Assembly: GCA_963704515.1 (NCBI GenBank)
Contig: OY969913.1
Location: 1,054,001 to 1,118,000 of the forward strand
Reading direction: 5' to 3'
DNA: 64,000 nucleotides
From: VRUE01 sp963704515
GTDB lineage: Bacteria > Actinomycetota > Thermoleophilia > Solirubrobacterales > 70-9
The notes under the pieces were generated by a model. The model was not told where the DNA came from, did not search any database, and saw only the letters and a list, made by a program, of their open reading frames with translations. The position numbers and the translations under genes are program-made. The first letter of the stretch is position 1; every line of letters begins with the position of its first letter. This document shows, piece after piece, positions 23,867 to 33,591 of this stretch.

Positions 23867-25204
23867 TCAGGCAGCCTGGGGGAGGGCGGCTGAAGCCACC
23901 GGCTCGTACGCCGAGGCGCAGGCGGCGCGGATCGACTCGGCGACTATCGCGACCAGGTTGCGCAGGTCGGTCTCGGAGATCGAGAGGGGGGGCATGAGGA
24001 TCACGACGTCGGTCAGCGGGCGGACGATGGCGCCGCGACGGCGGGCCTCGAGGGTGACGCGGTGGCCCATGCGCAGGGCCGGGTCGTGCTCGCCGAGGTC
24101 GATGCCGGCCATCAGGCCGCGGCCGCGCACCTCGACCACCTCGGGCATCAGCTCGAGCTCGTCGAGCAGCTCGCGCAGCAGGGCGATCTTCGGCTGCAGG
24201 CGTTCCAGGGTGCGCTCGCTCTCGAAGGCGTCGAGGCTGGCGAGGGCGGCGGCGCAGGCGAGCGGGTTGCCGGTGTAGGTATGGCCGTGGAAGAAGGTGC
24301 GGCGCTCCTTCGGCGCGCCGAGGAATCCCCCGTAGATGCGCTCGGTGGCGAGGGTCGCGGCCAGCGGCAGGTAACCGCCGGTGAGGCCCTTGGCGAGGCA
24401 GAGCAGGTCGGGGGCGACGTCCTCCTGCTCGCAGGCGAACATCGTCCCGGTGCGGCCGAAGCCGGTCGCCACCTCGTCGCAGATCAAGAGCACGCCGTAG
24501 GCGTCGCAGAGCTCGCGCACGGCGCGCAGGTAGCCGGGCGGGTGGACGATCATCCCGGCGGCGCCCTGGACCAGCGGCTCGACGATCACCGCGGCGATCT
24601 CCTCCTCGTGCGCGGCGAGCACCCGCTCGAGGTCGGTCGCGTCGCCGGGCTCGGCCGCGTGGGTGGGGAAGAGCAGCGGTCTGTAGGTGGCGTGGAAGAG
24701 GCCGATGCCGCCGACCGAGACCGAGCCGATCGTGTCGCCGTGGTAGGAGTCGCGCAGGTGGACGAAGGAGGTGCGGCGGGCGTGCTGACCGCCGCGCTGC
24801 TGCTGGAACTGGAAGGCCATCTTCAGCGCGATCTCGACCGCGGTCGAGCCCGACTCGGAGTAGAAGACGCGGGAGAGGCCCGGCGGCGCCAGCTCGACCA
24901 GGCGCCCGGCCAGTTCGGCGGCGCCCGGGTGGGAGAGGCCGAGCATCGTCGTGTGCGCGACCCGCTCGAGCTGGGCGGCGATCGCCGCGTCGATCCCCTC
25001 ATGCCCGTGGCCGTGCACCGTGCACCAGAGAGAGGAGACGCCGTCGATGTAGCGCCGGCCGTCGCTTGCCAGCAGGTGCGAGCCGGCCCCGGCCTCGATC
25101 ATCAGCGGCTCTTCCTCGACCCAGGCCTGCTGCTGGGTGAACGGGTGCCAGACGTGGTCCCGATCGAGCTGCGCGTGATCCACCGACGTCACCGCTGCCG
25201 ACAC
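23867..25204 (-). CDS. bioA: Adenosylmethionine-8-amino-7-oxononanoate aminotransferase
   Basis: 445 residues from GTG 25204, which has GGGAG upstream; the open frame to 25291 runs through an operator and is not used. BioA converts KAPA to DAPA with SAM as amino donor, using PLP. DHVWHPFTQQQ at the N-terminus and GVSSLWCTVHGHGHEGID are BioA-specific. The PLP lysine is in LCLAKGLTGGYLPLA and the PLP aspartate in LLICDEVATGFGRTG. It is part of the biotin cluster but separated from bioB-bioF-bioD by an oppositely oriented MarR-MFS pair. Confidence 0.95.
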   Translation of the reverse strand: MSAAVTSVDHAQLDRDHVWHPFTQQQAWVEEEPLMIEAGAGSHLLASDGRRYIDGVSSLWCTVHGHGHEGIDAAIAAQLERVAHTTMLGLSHPGAAELAGRLVELAPPGLSRVFYSESGSTAVEIALKMAFQFQQQRGGQHARRTSFVHLRDSYHGDTIGSVSVGGIGLFHATYRPLLFPTHAAEPGDATDLERVLAAHEEEIAAVIVEPLVQGAAGMIVHPPGYLRAVRELCDAYGVLLICDEVATGFGRTGTMFACEQEDVAPDLLCLAKGLTGGYLPLAATLATERIYGGFLGAPKERRTFFHGHTYTGNPLACAAALASLDAFESERTLERLQPKIALLRELLDELELMPEVVEVRGRGLMAGIDLGEHDPALRMGHRVTLEARRRGAIVRPLTDVVILMPPLSISETDLRNLVAIVAESIRAACASAYEPVASAALPQAA

Positions 25205-25272
25205 TAGCCCCGCTCCCGGCGGAACCCCGCGGCGCGTGATTGTCATCACACAAGCAAATATTGCCTTGAAGA

Positions 25273-25296
25273 AATAGTTGCGCTTGTGCAACTATT
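25273..25296. promoter_or_regulatory. MarR operator palindrome
   Basis: AATAGTTGC (25273-25281) and GCAACTATT (25288-25296) form a perfect 9-bp inverted repeat with 6-base spacer. It ends 6 bases before ATG 25303 of marR and covers its expected -10 region, the usual place for MarR autorepression. It also lies in the bioA upstream region. Confidence 0.75.
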
Positions 25297-25302
25297 AGCG
25301 GC

Positions 25303-25842
25303 ATGCAAGCAGCGGACATCGCAGCGATCGCCGAGCGGATCGGCGCGCCGGACGTAACTCCCGCCGAGCGCGAGACGGCGGCGCGGATCAGCGCCCTGCT
25401 GCGCCATCTCTTTCTCTACGACCGCGGCAACATGCTGCGCGTGATCGAGGAGAGCGGCCTCTCGATGACCCAGACCAAGGCCCTGCTCGAGCTCGGCGGC
25501 CTCGGCGAGGAGACCGAGGCACGGCAGGTCGGCGACCTGGCCGAGACCTTCGGAGTCTCGGTTCCCTCGATGAGCCGCGCGGTCGACGGCCTGGTCAAGA
25601 AGCGCCTCGCCACCCGGGTCGAGGACCCCGAGGACCGGCGCGTGCGTCGCGTCGCGATCACCGAGAAGGGCAAGAAGCTGGTCGACGCCGTCGTCGTCGT
25701 CCGCCAGGCGGGGATGGAGACCTTCGCCGCCAGCCTCACCGCCGCCCAGCGCCGCAAGCTCGACGCCGCCGTCGACGCGCTGATGGACCGCGAGGACATC
25801 GCCACCGCTTACCAGCACCTCAAGGAGGTAGGACCCGCTTGA
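25303..25842 (+). CDS. MarR-family transcriptional regulator
   Basis: 179 residues. Winged-helix DNA-binding domain: MTQTKALLELGG, then VGDLAETFGVSVPSMSRAVD as recognition helix, and a wing KRLATRVEDPEDRRVRRVAI. A regulator of the adjacent efflux gene, with which it overlaps (TTGA). The palindrome 25273-25296 directly upstream is its probable operator. The gene appears leaderless or nearly so. The inducing ligand is unknown. Confidence 0.93.
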   Translation: MQAADIAAIAERIGAPDVTPAERETAARISALLRHLFLYDRGNMLRVIEESGLSMTQTKALLELGGLGEETEARQVGDLAETFGVSVPSMSRAVDGLVKKRLATRVEDPEDRRVRRVAITEKGKKLVDAVVVVRQAGMETFAASLTAAQRRKLDAAVDALMDREDIATAYQHLKEVGPA

Positions 25843-27329
25843 CCCGCTACGCCCACCTGATCACCGACGAGAACCGCAAGTGGTGGACGCTCGGAGCGAT
25901 GTGCTTCGCGCTGTTCATGATCATGCTCGACAACACCGTCGTCAACGTCGCCCTGCCCTCGATCCAGCGCGACCTGCACGCCTCGATCTCCGGCCTGGAG
26001 TGGACGATCAACGGCTACACGCTCTCCTTCGCCGTGCTGCTGGCGACCGGCGGCCGGCTTGGCGACATCTTCGGCCGGCGCCGCATGTTCCTCTTCGGCG
26101 TCGTCATCTTCGCGCTCTCCTCGGCGACCGCGGGCCTCGCCGCCAGCTCGACCGACCTGGTGATCAGCCGCGTCGTGCAGGGCGTCGGCGCGGCGCTGAT
26201 GATGCCGGCGACGCTCTCGATCATCACCGACGCCTTCCCGGCCAGCGAGCGCGGCAAGGCGATGGGGATGTGGGCGGGAGTCTCCGCCCTGGCGCTCGCC
26301 GTCGGGCCGGTGGTCGGCGGCTTCCTCACCGAGCACGTCAGCTGGCGGGCGATCTTCTACCTCAACATCCCGGTCGCGGTCGGCGCGGTGACCGCGGCGA
26401 TCTTCGCCGTGCGCGAGTCGCGCGACAACACCGTCGGCCGCGAGGTCGACTTCGCCGGCGTCGCCGTGCTCACCGCCGGGCTGACGGCGCTGATCCTCGC
26501 CCTGGTCGAGGGCAACGAATGGGGCTGGGGCTCGGTCGAGATCGTCGCCCTGCTGGCCGGCGCCGCCGTCTCGCTCGCCGCCTTCGTCGCGGTCGAGCTG
26601 AGGGTCAAGGTGCCGATGGTCGAATTCCACTTCTTCTCCGATCGCAACTTCCTCGGCGCGGTGGTCGTCGCCCTGATCGTCTCCTTCTCGATGCTCGGCG
26701 TCTTCTTCTTCCTCGCCCTCTACATGCAGGACATCCTGCGCTACTCGCCGCTCGAGGCGGGGGTGCGCTTCCTGCCCTCGACCCTGATGATCGTCGGCGT
26801 CGCCCCGGTCGCCGGCCGGCTTGCCGACCGCTTCGGGCCGCGCTGGCTGATCGTCGCGGGGCTGACGCTCTGTGCCGCCTCGCTCTATACCTTCAGTGGC
26901 ATCGCGGTCGACTCCGGCTACCTCGACCTGCTGCCCGGCTTCATGCTGCTCGGCATCGGGATCGCGCTGACGATGTCGCCGATGACCAGCGCCGCGATGA
27001 ACGCGGTCGCGGTCGAGAAGGCGGGCGTCGCCTCGGGCGTGCTCTCGATGTTCCGCATGATCGGCGGCAGCCTCGGCGTCGCGGTCACCGGCGCGATCTT
27101 CCAGGGCTCGGTCGGGGCCAGCTTCTCCGACGCGAGCCCGCAGCAGTTCGTCGACGCGCTCGGCCACGCGATGCTGATCTGCGCCGGCGTGGCGCTCTTC
27201 GGCGCGCTCGTCGGTGCAGTGGCGATCCGCGCCAAGGGCAAGGAGATCAGCCCCGAGGCGATCGAGGCCCTCGCCAACCCCGGTGGCTCCGAGCTCGCCG
27301 CCGAGGAGGCGATGGCCGCCGCCAAGTAG
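25839..27329 (+). CDS. MFS drug exporter, DHA2 (14-TMS) family
   Basis: 496 residues, TTG start overlapping the marR stop, with AAGGAGG nine to ten bases upstream. Family signatures: motif D1 LDNTVVNVALPSIQ in helix 1, motif A GGRLGDIFGRRRMF after helix 2, motif C-like GVSALALAVGPVVGGFL in helix 5. About 14 hydrophobic segments fit the EmrB/QacA group of proton-driven exporters. It is controlled with marR as one unit. The exported compound cannot be predicted; position inside the biotin cluster may be coincidental. Confidence 0.93.
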   Translation: MTRYAHLITDENRKWWTLGAMCFALFMIMLDNTVVNVALPSIQRDLHASISGLEWTINGYTLSFAVLLATGGRLGDIFGRRRMFLFGVVIFALSSATAGLAASSTDLVISRVVQGVGAALMMPATLSIITDAFPASERGKAMGMWAGVSALALAVGPVVGGFLTEHVSWRAIFYLNIPVAVGAVTAAIFAVRESRDNTVGREVDFAGVAVLTAGLTALILALVEGNEWGWGSVEIVALLAGAAVSLAAFVAVELRVKVPMVEFHFFSDRNFLGAVVVALIVSFSMLGVFFFLALYMQDILRYSPLEAGVRFLPSTLMIVGVAPVAGRLADRFGPRWLIVAGLTLCAASLYTFSGIAVDSGYLDLLPGFMLLGIGIALTMSPMTSAAMNAVAVEKAGVASGVLSMFRMIGGSLGVAVTGAIFQGSVGASFSDASPQQFVDALGHAMLICAGVALFGALVGAVAIRAKGKEISPEAIEALANPGGSELAAEEAMAAAK

Positions 27330-27335
27330 CGGGCG

Positions 27336-28021
27336 CTACTCCCAGGTGGCGGGGTCGGAGAGGTCCATGGTGGGGACGGTTTGGACCTCGACGCCGCTCA
27401 GCTGGCGCAGCGTCTCCAGGTTGGAGAGCTCGATCTGGTCGGGCTCCTCGGGCCAGGGGCCGAGCATGATGCCGCGCACCAGCAGGCCCTTGGCTCGCGC
27501 CGCCTCGATCGTCAGCAGGGTGTGGTTGATCGTGCCGAGGCCGGGCAGGGCGGCGATCAGCAGCGGCAGGGCCAGATCCCGGGCGAAGTCGCGGACCAGG
27601 TAGCCGCGGGCGAGCGGGACCATCAGGCCGCCCACCCCCTCGCAGACCAGCATCTCGGCGCGGGCCGCCGCGGCGGTTGCCCCTTGGCGCAGGCGGGCCG
27701 GATCGATTTCCTCGCCGGCAAGCGCCGCGGCGAGGTGGGGCGAGGCCGGGATCCCGTAGCGGTAGGGGGCGATCTCCTCGTCGGTCTGGTCCGATTCGGC
27801 CGCCCGGCGCAGCAGCACGTGGTCGGGCTCGCCGGGGTCGTCGAGACCGGTCACCGCCGGCTTGAAGACCGAGACGCTGTAGCCGAGCGAGATCAGCACG
27901 CGGGCGGTGACCGCGGCCGCCACGGTCTTGCCGACGCCGGTGCCGGTGCCGGTGACGAAGTAGCCCGAGCTCGAGACGGGCTCGAAGTGCTCCCGTCCCC
28001 AGGCGCCGACCACTTCGACCA

Positions 28022-28022
<1 letters not shown>
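27336..28022 (-). CDS. bioD: Dethiobiotin synthetase
   Basis: 228 residues from ATG 28022, which shares its A with the bioF stop (TGATG). BioD carboxylates DAPA and closes the ureido ring with ATP. The P-loop GYFVTGTGTGVGKTVAAA is at residue 20; VFKPAVTG and LVCEGVGGLMVPLA carry the substrate and Mg contacts. It is the third gene of bioB-bioF-bioD. Its stop is 6 bases from that of the convergent MFS gene. Confidence 0.95.
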
Positions 28023-29211
<1,189 letters not shown>

Positions 29212-29215
<4 letters not shown>

Positions 29216-30348
29216 GCCGCGGTCTGGCGTGCGGGGTAGGGCGGCGGCTTCTTGGTCTTCTTCACCACCCGCAGCTGAGTCGAGGGGTCCCAGAAGTTCG
29301 CTTCCTCCCGGCTGTCGATCAGCTCGTCGATCGGGGTGGGGGGTGTCTCGCCCTCGAGCCAGCCGTCGCGGTTGTCGGGGCGCGGGTTGGCGCCGTTGTC
29401 GGACTGGCGGGCGACGTTCAGGCCGAGCTCCTCGAACATCGCCCGGTCGTCCTCTGGCTCGGCGCCGAGGGTGGTGAGGAAGTTGCCCATCATCACGCCG
29501 TTCAGCCCGGCCTTGACCGCCAGCGGCTGCAGGTCGCCGAGGTTCTCGACCCGGCCGCCGCAGAGGCGGAAGAGGGCGCCCGGGATGATCAGGCGGAAGA
29601 TCGCCACCCACTTGACCACCTCCCAGGCGTCCATCAGCGGGCGGTCGCCGAACTTGGTCCCGTCGCGCGGGTTGAGCAGGTTGATCGGCACCGACGTGGG
29701 GTTGAGCTCGGAGAGCTCGAAGGCCATCTCGACCCGCTGGCGCGGCGACTCGCCGAGGTTGAGGATGCCGCCGACGCAGGTCTCCAGGCCGGCCTCCTTG
29801 ACCGCGTCGATCGTCCGTAGCCGTCCCTCGTAGCGGACCGTGGTCGAGACCTCGGGGTAGTAGGAGCGGGCCGACTCGACGTTGTGGTGGACGCGCTGGA
29901 TGCCCGCCTCGCGCAGCTTCTTCGCCCGCTCGGCCGACATATGGCCGATCGAGGCGCAGCGCTTCAGGTTGGTCTGCTCGGCGACCAGCTTTGCCCCCTC
30001 GAGGATTTTCTCGAAGTCTCGCTTGGAGAGGCCTTGGCCCTGGGTGACCATGCAGAAGCGGTGGGCGCCGGCCGCCTCGGCCGCCCTGGCGTGCTCGAGG
30101 ATCTGCTCGGGCTCCATCATCGCGTGCATCGGCGTGTCGGCCTCGGCGTAGCGCGACTGGGCGCAGAAGCCGCAGTCCTCGGCGCAGCCGCCCGACTTGG
30201 CGTTGACCAGCGAGCACATGTCGGTCGAGTCGCCGAAGTTCTCGCGGCGCACCGCCCAGGCGCGCTCGATCAGGTCGCCGATCTCCTGGCGGTCGGTCAA
30301 CTCGCCGAGCGCCAGGGCCTCGTCGAAGGAGATCAGCGGGGAAGCCAT
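29212..30348 (-). CDS. bioB: Biotin synthase
   Basis: 378 residues. A radical SAM enzyme that inserts sulfur into dethiobiotin. The 4Fe-4S cysteines are in GGCAEDCGFCAQSRY (C-x3-C-x2-C); CASIGHMSAERAKKLREAGI and YHHNV-like VHHNVESARSYYPEV follow. The second cluster ligand region ETCVGGILNLGES and NLLNPRDGTKF are conserved. It heads bioB-bioF-bioD. A TAGCCT box at 30359-30364 (minus) lies inside the end of the upstream cyclase gene and would give an almost leaderless mRNA. Confidence 0.96.
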
Positions 30349-30361
30349 CCAGCGCGCAAGG

Positions 30362-31816
30362 CTAGGCGGCGGCCCGGACGCGCACGGTGTCGCGGCCGGC
30401 GTCCTTGGCCTCGTAGAGCGCGGCGTCGGCGTGGGCCAGCACCGACTCGTAGCTGAGCCGGTAGCCGGAGCCGAACGGCGTGACGCCGATGCTCGCGGTC
30501 AGCGGCGGCATGCCGTCCTCGCCGTTCTCGCGCTCGCGCACGGCGGTGGCGATCTCGCCGGCGACCTCCTCCGCCTCGGCCAGCTCGCAGCTCGGCAGGA
30601 CGACCGCGAACTCGTCTCCGCCGAGCCGGGCGACGACGTCGGTGGCCCGCGCCCGGCCGCGCAACACCGTGCCGATCGCGGCGATCACCCGGTCGCCGGC
30701 CTGGTGGCCGAGCGTGTCGTTGACCTGCTTGAAGTGGTCGAGGTCGAGCATCAGCAGCGCCCCCGGCGTGCCGTAGCGGTGACTGCGCGCCAGCTCCGCG
30801 CGCAGGTCTTCCTCGAAGCGGCGGCGGTTCTTCAGTCCGGTGAGTGGATCCTGGCTGGCCTGCCGGGCAAGCTCCTGCATCCGCTCGCTGCGGCTCCAGA
30901 TGAGGACGAGCGCCCCGAGCAGGGCCGCCAGCGAGAGGCCGACCAGGGCGATCGACACCGCCAGGCCGACGCCGGGGCGGCTCGGGTCGCGGACGACGAG
31001 CAGCCAGGCGCGGTCGGCGATCCGAACCGGCGCGGTGGCGCTTTCTCCGCGGGCCAGGTGATGGCCGGAGACCGGCCGTCCACGCTCGAACAGCGCCGCG
31101 TCGACCCCGTCGGGCAGGGCCGAGGTGGCCGCCGCCGCCAGGTCGGGGACACGGAACGAGCCGACCGCGAAGCCAATCAGGGCGGCGCGGCGCTCGGCCG
31201 GGCTGTCGGGGGCGGCGCCGTCGCGGTAGACGGGGCGGAAGACGTTGATCCCGACGCCGCCCGACGGCAGGCGCATCACCGGCGTCGCAGCCGGCATCCC
31301 TGTGTCCAGCGCTCGGTGCAGGTAGGGACCGCGCAGCAGATCCGAGCCGATGTCGTAGCCGTAGGGGAGGTGCACCCGAATCGGGCGGGCCACGGCGGCG
31401 TAGACGAGCGGGAAGTAATAGGGGCGCCGAGCGGCGGGGCGCATCGCCCCCAGCGCGCTGCGTTCGATGATCGGGTAGCCGTGGGTGCGTTCGAATCGGC
31501 CTCGTTCGGCCTGCGGCACGGCGGCGATGAAGCCGGTGGCGCTCAGCCCGCCGCTGTGCAGCAGCGAGCCGGCGATCACCTGGAACTCGTGGCGGCTGAA
31601 GTGGCTCTCGGCGCGGTAGAAGGCGGCGGCGCTCGCCAGCTGGCCGACCGAGAGCCCGGCCAGCGCTTCGGCCTGGTGGGCGGCTCGCATCGCCTCGCCC
31701 TGCTGGGTCGTCTCGAAGCTCTGGCGTTCGCGATCGTGGACGACCAGAGCGACGGCGATCGAGCCGACGGCGATCGCGGCGACGACGGCGAATCCGAGCC
31801 AGAAGCGGAGGCGCAT
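30362..31816 (-). CDS. CHASE-domain diguanylate cyclase
   Basis: 484 residues. N-terminal membrane helix (FWLGFAVVAAIAVGSIAVALV), an extracytoplasmic CHASE sensor domain (about 40-270, with YYFPLVYAAV), a second helix (IALVGLSLAALLGALVLIW) and a cytoplasmic GGDEF domain. The active site ARLGGDEFAVVLP is intact, and an RATD inhibitory I-site lies five residues upstream, so it should make c-di-GMP under product control. DPLTGLKNRRRFEEDL opens the domain. The signal it senses is unknown. No EAL domain is present. Confidence 0.95.
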   Translation of the reverse strand: MRLRFWLGFAVVAAIAVGSIAVALVVHDRERQSFETTQQGEAMRAAHQAEALAGLSVGQLASAAAFYRAESHFSRHEFQVIAGSLLHSGGLSATGFIAAVPQAERGRFERTHGYPIIERSALGAMRPAARRPYYFPLVYAAVARPIRVHLPYGYDIGSDLLRGPYLHRALDTGMPAATPVMRLPSGGVGINVFRPVYRDGAAPDSPAERRAALIGFAVGSFRVPDLAAAATSALPDGVDAALFERGRPVSGHHLARGESATAPVRIADRAWLLVVRDPSRPGVGLAVSIALVGLSLAALLGALVLIWSRSERMQELARQASQDPLTGLKNRRRFEEDLRAELARSHRYGTPGALLMLDLDHFKQVNDTLGHQAGDRVIAAIGTVLRGRARATDVVARLGGDEFAVVLPSCELAEAEEVAGEIATAVRERENGEDGMPPLTASIGVTPFGSGYRLSYESVLAHADAALYEAKDAGRDTVRVRAAA

Positions 31817-31846
31817 CTGCCTATTGTCGGCGCTGGCGGGGACGCC

Positions 31847-32482
31847 TCAATCTATGGGCGCGTTCGCCAACGACTCCCAGAGGTAGAGCGAGGCGAGGCT
31901 GCGGTGCGGGCTCCACGGCTCGCCGATCTCGATCACCCGCGCCGGAGTCGGCATCTCCTCCAGGCCATACTCGATCTGCACTGCCTTGCGGATGCCGAGG
32001 TCGCCGCCGGAGAGGACGTCGGGCCGCTCGAGGTGGAAGATCAGGAACATCTCCGCGGTCCAGACGCCGAGCCCGCGCACGGCGACGATCTCCTCGATCA
32101 CCTCGGCGTCGGAGAGCTCGGTCAGCCGCTCGAGCTCGAGCTCGCCTTCGATCACGTGGCCGGCGAGGTCACGCACGTACTCGACCTTGCGCCCGGAGAG
32201 CCCGGCGGCGCGCAGCTCGGCTTCGTCGGCTTCGAGCAGCCGCTCGGGCGCCGGGGTCGAACCATCGAAGAGCTCGAGGATGCGGCCGTAGATCGTGCGG
32301 GCCGCCTTGGTTGAGAGCTGTTGGCCGACGATCGCCCGCAGCAGCGCCCCGTAGGCGTCGGCGGGCCGCTCCTCGCTGCGCCGCTTCAGCCGCGTGGCGA
32401 TGTCGATCTCGCCGACCCGCTCGATCAGCGCCGCCATCGTCGGGTCGCCGGCGGCCAGCTCCCTGCGCGCCTTGGCGCTCAC
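31847..32482 (-). CDS. DNA-3-methyladenine glycosylase (AlkA-like, HhH-GPD)
   Basis: 211 residues from GTG 32482, whose GTGA overlaps the stop of the upstream hydratase gene and has GGAAGG five bases before it; ATG 32494 is an alternative. A base-excision repair enzyme removing alkylated bases. AIVGQQLSTKAARTIYGRI is the typical first helix pair, the hairpin is VRGLGVWTAEMFLIFHL, and the catalytic aspartate is in GGDLGIRKAV. It has no iron-sulfur cluster cysteines. Its link with a hydratase and BCCP gene appears incidental. Confidence 0.9.
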   Translation of the reverse strand: MSAKARRELAAGDPTMAALIERVGEIDIATRLKRRSEERPADAYGALLRAIVGQQLSTKAARTIYGRILELFDGSTPAPERLLEADEAELRAAGLSGRKVEYVRDLAGHVIEGELELERLTELSDAEVIEEIVAVRGLGVWTAEMFLIFHLERPDVLSGGDLGIRKAVQIEYGLEEMPTPARVIEIGEPWSPHRSLASLYLWESLANAPID

Positions 32483-33285
32483 CGACCCTTCCATTCGGGC
32501 TTGCGCTTCTCGGCGAAGGCCTCGATCCCCTCGCGGAAGTCCTCCGAGCCAAAGCAGGACTCGCGCAGGGCGACCAGGCCGGCCTCCTGCTGTTCGGAGA
32601 GCAGCGGGGAGGCGGCCAGCAGGTCGATCGCGCTTTTGTTGCCGCGCATCGAGAGCGGCGCGTTGGCGGCGATCCCGGCCGCTAACTCGACCGCGGCGCT
32701 CTCCAGCTCGGCGTCGGCGACGACTTCGTGGACGAGGCCGACCTGCTCGGCGCGCGCGGCGTCGACGTTGCGGCCGGTGAGGAAGAGCTCCTTGGTCCGC
32801 GCGACCCCGACCGTGTCGAGGAACTTGCGCAGACCGGTGTGGCTGTAGACGAGGCCGAGCTTGACCGGCGGCATGCCGAGCTTGGCGCCGGCCGCGCAGA
32901 TCCGCATGTCGCAGGTGACCGCCAGCTCGAGGCCGCCGCCGATGCAGTGCCCGTTGATCGCCGCGACCGTCGGCCAGGGATGGGAGGCGAGCGCGTCCAT
33001 CGCCGCGTGGAAGGGGTGGGCGACGAGCGCCTCGGCGTCGCGCTCGAAGGTCTCGGCGGGAATCGAGGTGATGTCGTAGCCGGCGGAGAAGACGGGCGGC
33101 GCGCCGGTGATCAACAGGCAGCGGGTCTCGATTCCCCGGTCGAGCCGCGGCAGGGTCTCGGCCAGCGCGTCGAGGATCTCGTGGTCGAGGGCGTTGCGCT
33201 GGTCGGGGTTCGAGATCCGCAGGCGGATGACCGCCTCGGCCGGAGAGTCGAGCAGCAGCTTGCCGCTCGCCAGTCGCTCGGTCAC
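32479..33285 (-). CDS. Enoyl-CoA hydratase/isomerase family protein
   Basis: 268 residues. Crotonase fold: NPDQRNALDHEILDAL, PPVFSAGYDI, the oxyanion-hole block INGHCIGGGLELAVTCDMRI, and LGLVYSHTGLRKFLDTVG. The usual second glutamate (PExGL) is replaced here by YSHTGL, so it may not be a standard hydratase; an isomerase or a decarboxylase-type member is possible. GTG 33285 overlaps the BCCP stop (GTGA). The BCCP-hydratase-glycosylase genes form one coupled unit. Confidence 0.85.
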   Translation of the reverse strand: MTERLASGKLLLDSPAEAVIRLRISNPDQRNALDHEILDALAETLPRLDRGIETRCLLITGAPPVFSAGYDITSIPAETFERDAEALVAHPFHAAMDALASHPWPTVAAINGHCIGGGLELAVTCDMRICAAGAKLGMPPVKLGLVYSHTGLRKFLDTVGVARTKELFLTGRNVDAARAEQVGLVHEVVADAELESAAVELAAGIAANAPLSMRGNKSAIDLLAASPLLSEQQEAGLVALRESCFGSEDFREGIEAFAEKRKPEWKGR

Positions 33286-33491
33286 TCTAGGACGACGAGG
33301 ACGTCACCTTCGCTTACCGCCTGACCCTCCTCGCAGCGGATCTCCTTGACGGTGCCGTCGTCTTCGGCCTCGACCGGGATCTCCATCTTCATCGACTCGA
33401 GGATGACGACCGTGTCGCCGTCCTCGACCGTGTCGCCGACCGCAACCTCGATTTTCCAGACGTTGCCGGTGATGTGGGCCTCGATGTCCAT
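33282..33491 (-). CDS. Biotinyl/lipoyl carrier protein (BCCP-like)
   Basis: 69 residues, a lone biotinyl domain. The biotinylation site is K35 in LESMKMEIPV, the canonical MKM motif; two glycines flank hairpin turns (VGDTVEDGD and EGQAVSEGD). Such stand-alone carriers serve acyl-CoA carboxylases or transcarboxylases. No carboxylase gene lies near, so the partner must be elsewhere. The window's own biotin genes would provide the cofactor. It starts a three-gene overlapping unit. Confidence 0.93.
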   Translation of the reverse strand: MDIEAHITGNVWKIEVAVGDTVEDGDTVVILESMKMEIPVEAEDDGTVKEIRCEEGQAVSEGDVLVVLE

Positions 33492-33532
33492 GGCGCGGGA
33501 GAATATCCGCAGGCCCAGATCGAACCGGCCGC

Positions 33533-33591
33533 ACCCAATAAACCCTCCTTTTTTGGGTGTTGACTACCCAATTTGCTACCCTTTTTTGGGT
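33533..33591 (+). promoter_or_regulatory. Cluster of ACCCAA/TTGGGT half-sites
   Basis: Four half-sites occur: ACCCAA 33533-33538, TTGGGT 33553-33558, ACCCAA 33566-33571, TTGGGT 33586-33591. The middle pair makes a palindrome with a 7-base spacer that contains TTGACT. The tract is unusually T-rich for this genome and abuts the ATPase gene, so it looks like an operator/promoter for that gene, perhaps acquired with it. Confidence 0.55.

Noticed and set aside
25809..27167. 452-codon minus-strand frame opposite the MFS gene
   Set aside because: Glu/Asp/Arg/His-rich shadow frame with no motif; the plus strand encodes a clear 14-helix transporter.
30197..32314. 705-codon open frame on the plus strand
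   Set aside because: Shadow of the diguanylate cyclase and glycosylase genes; its composition is that of an antisense frame and no domain is visible.
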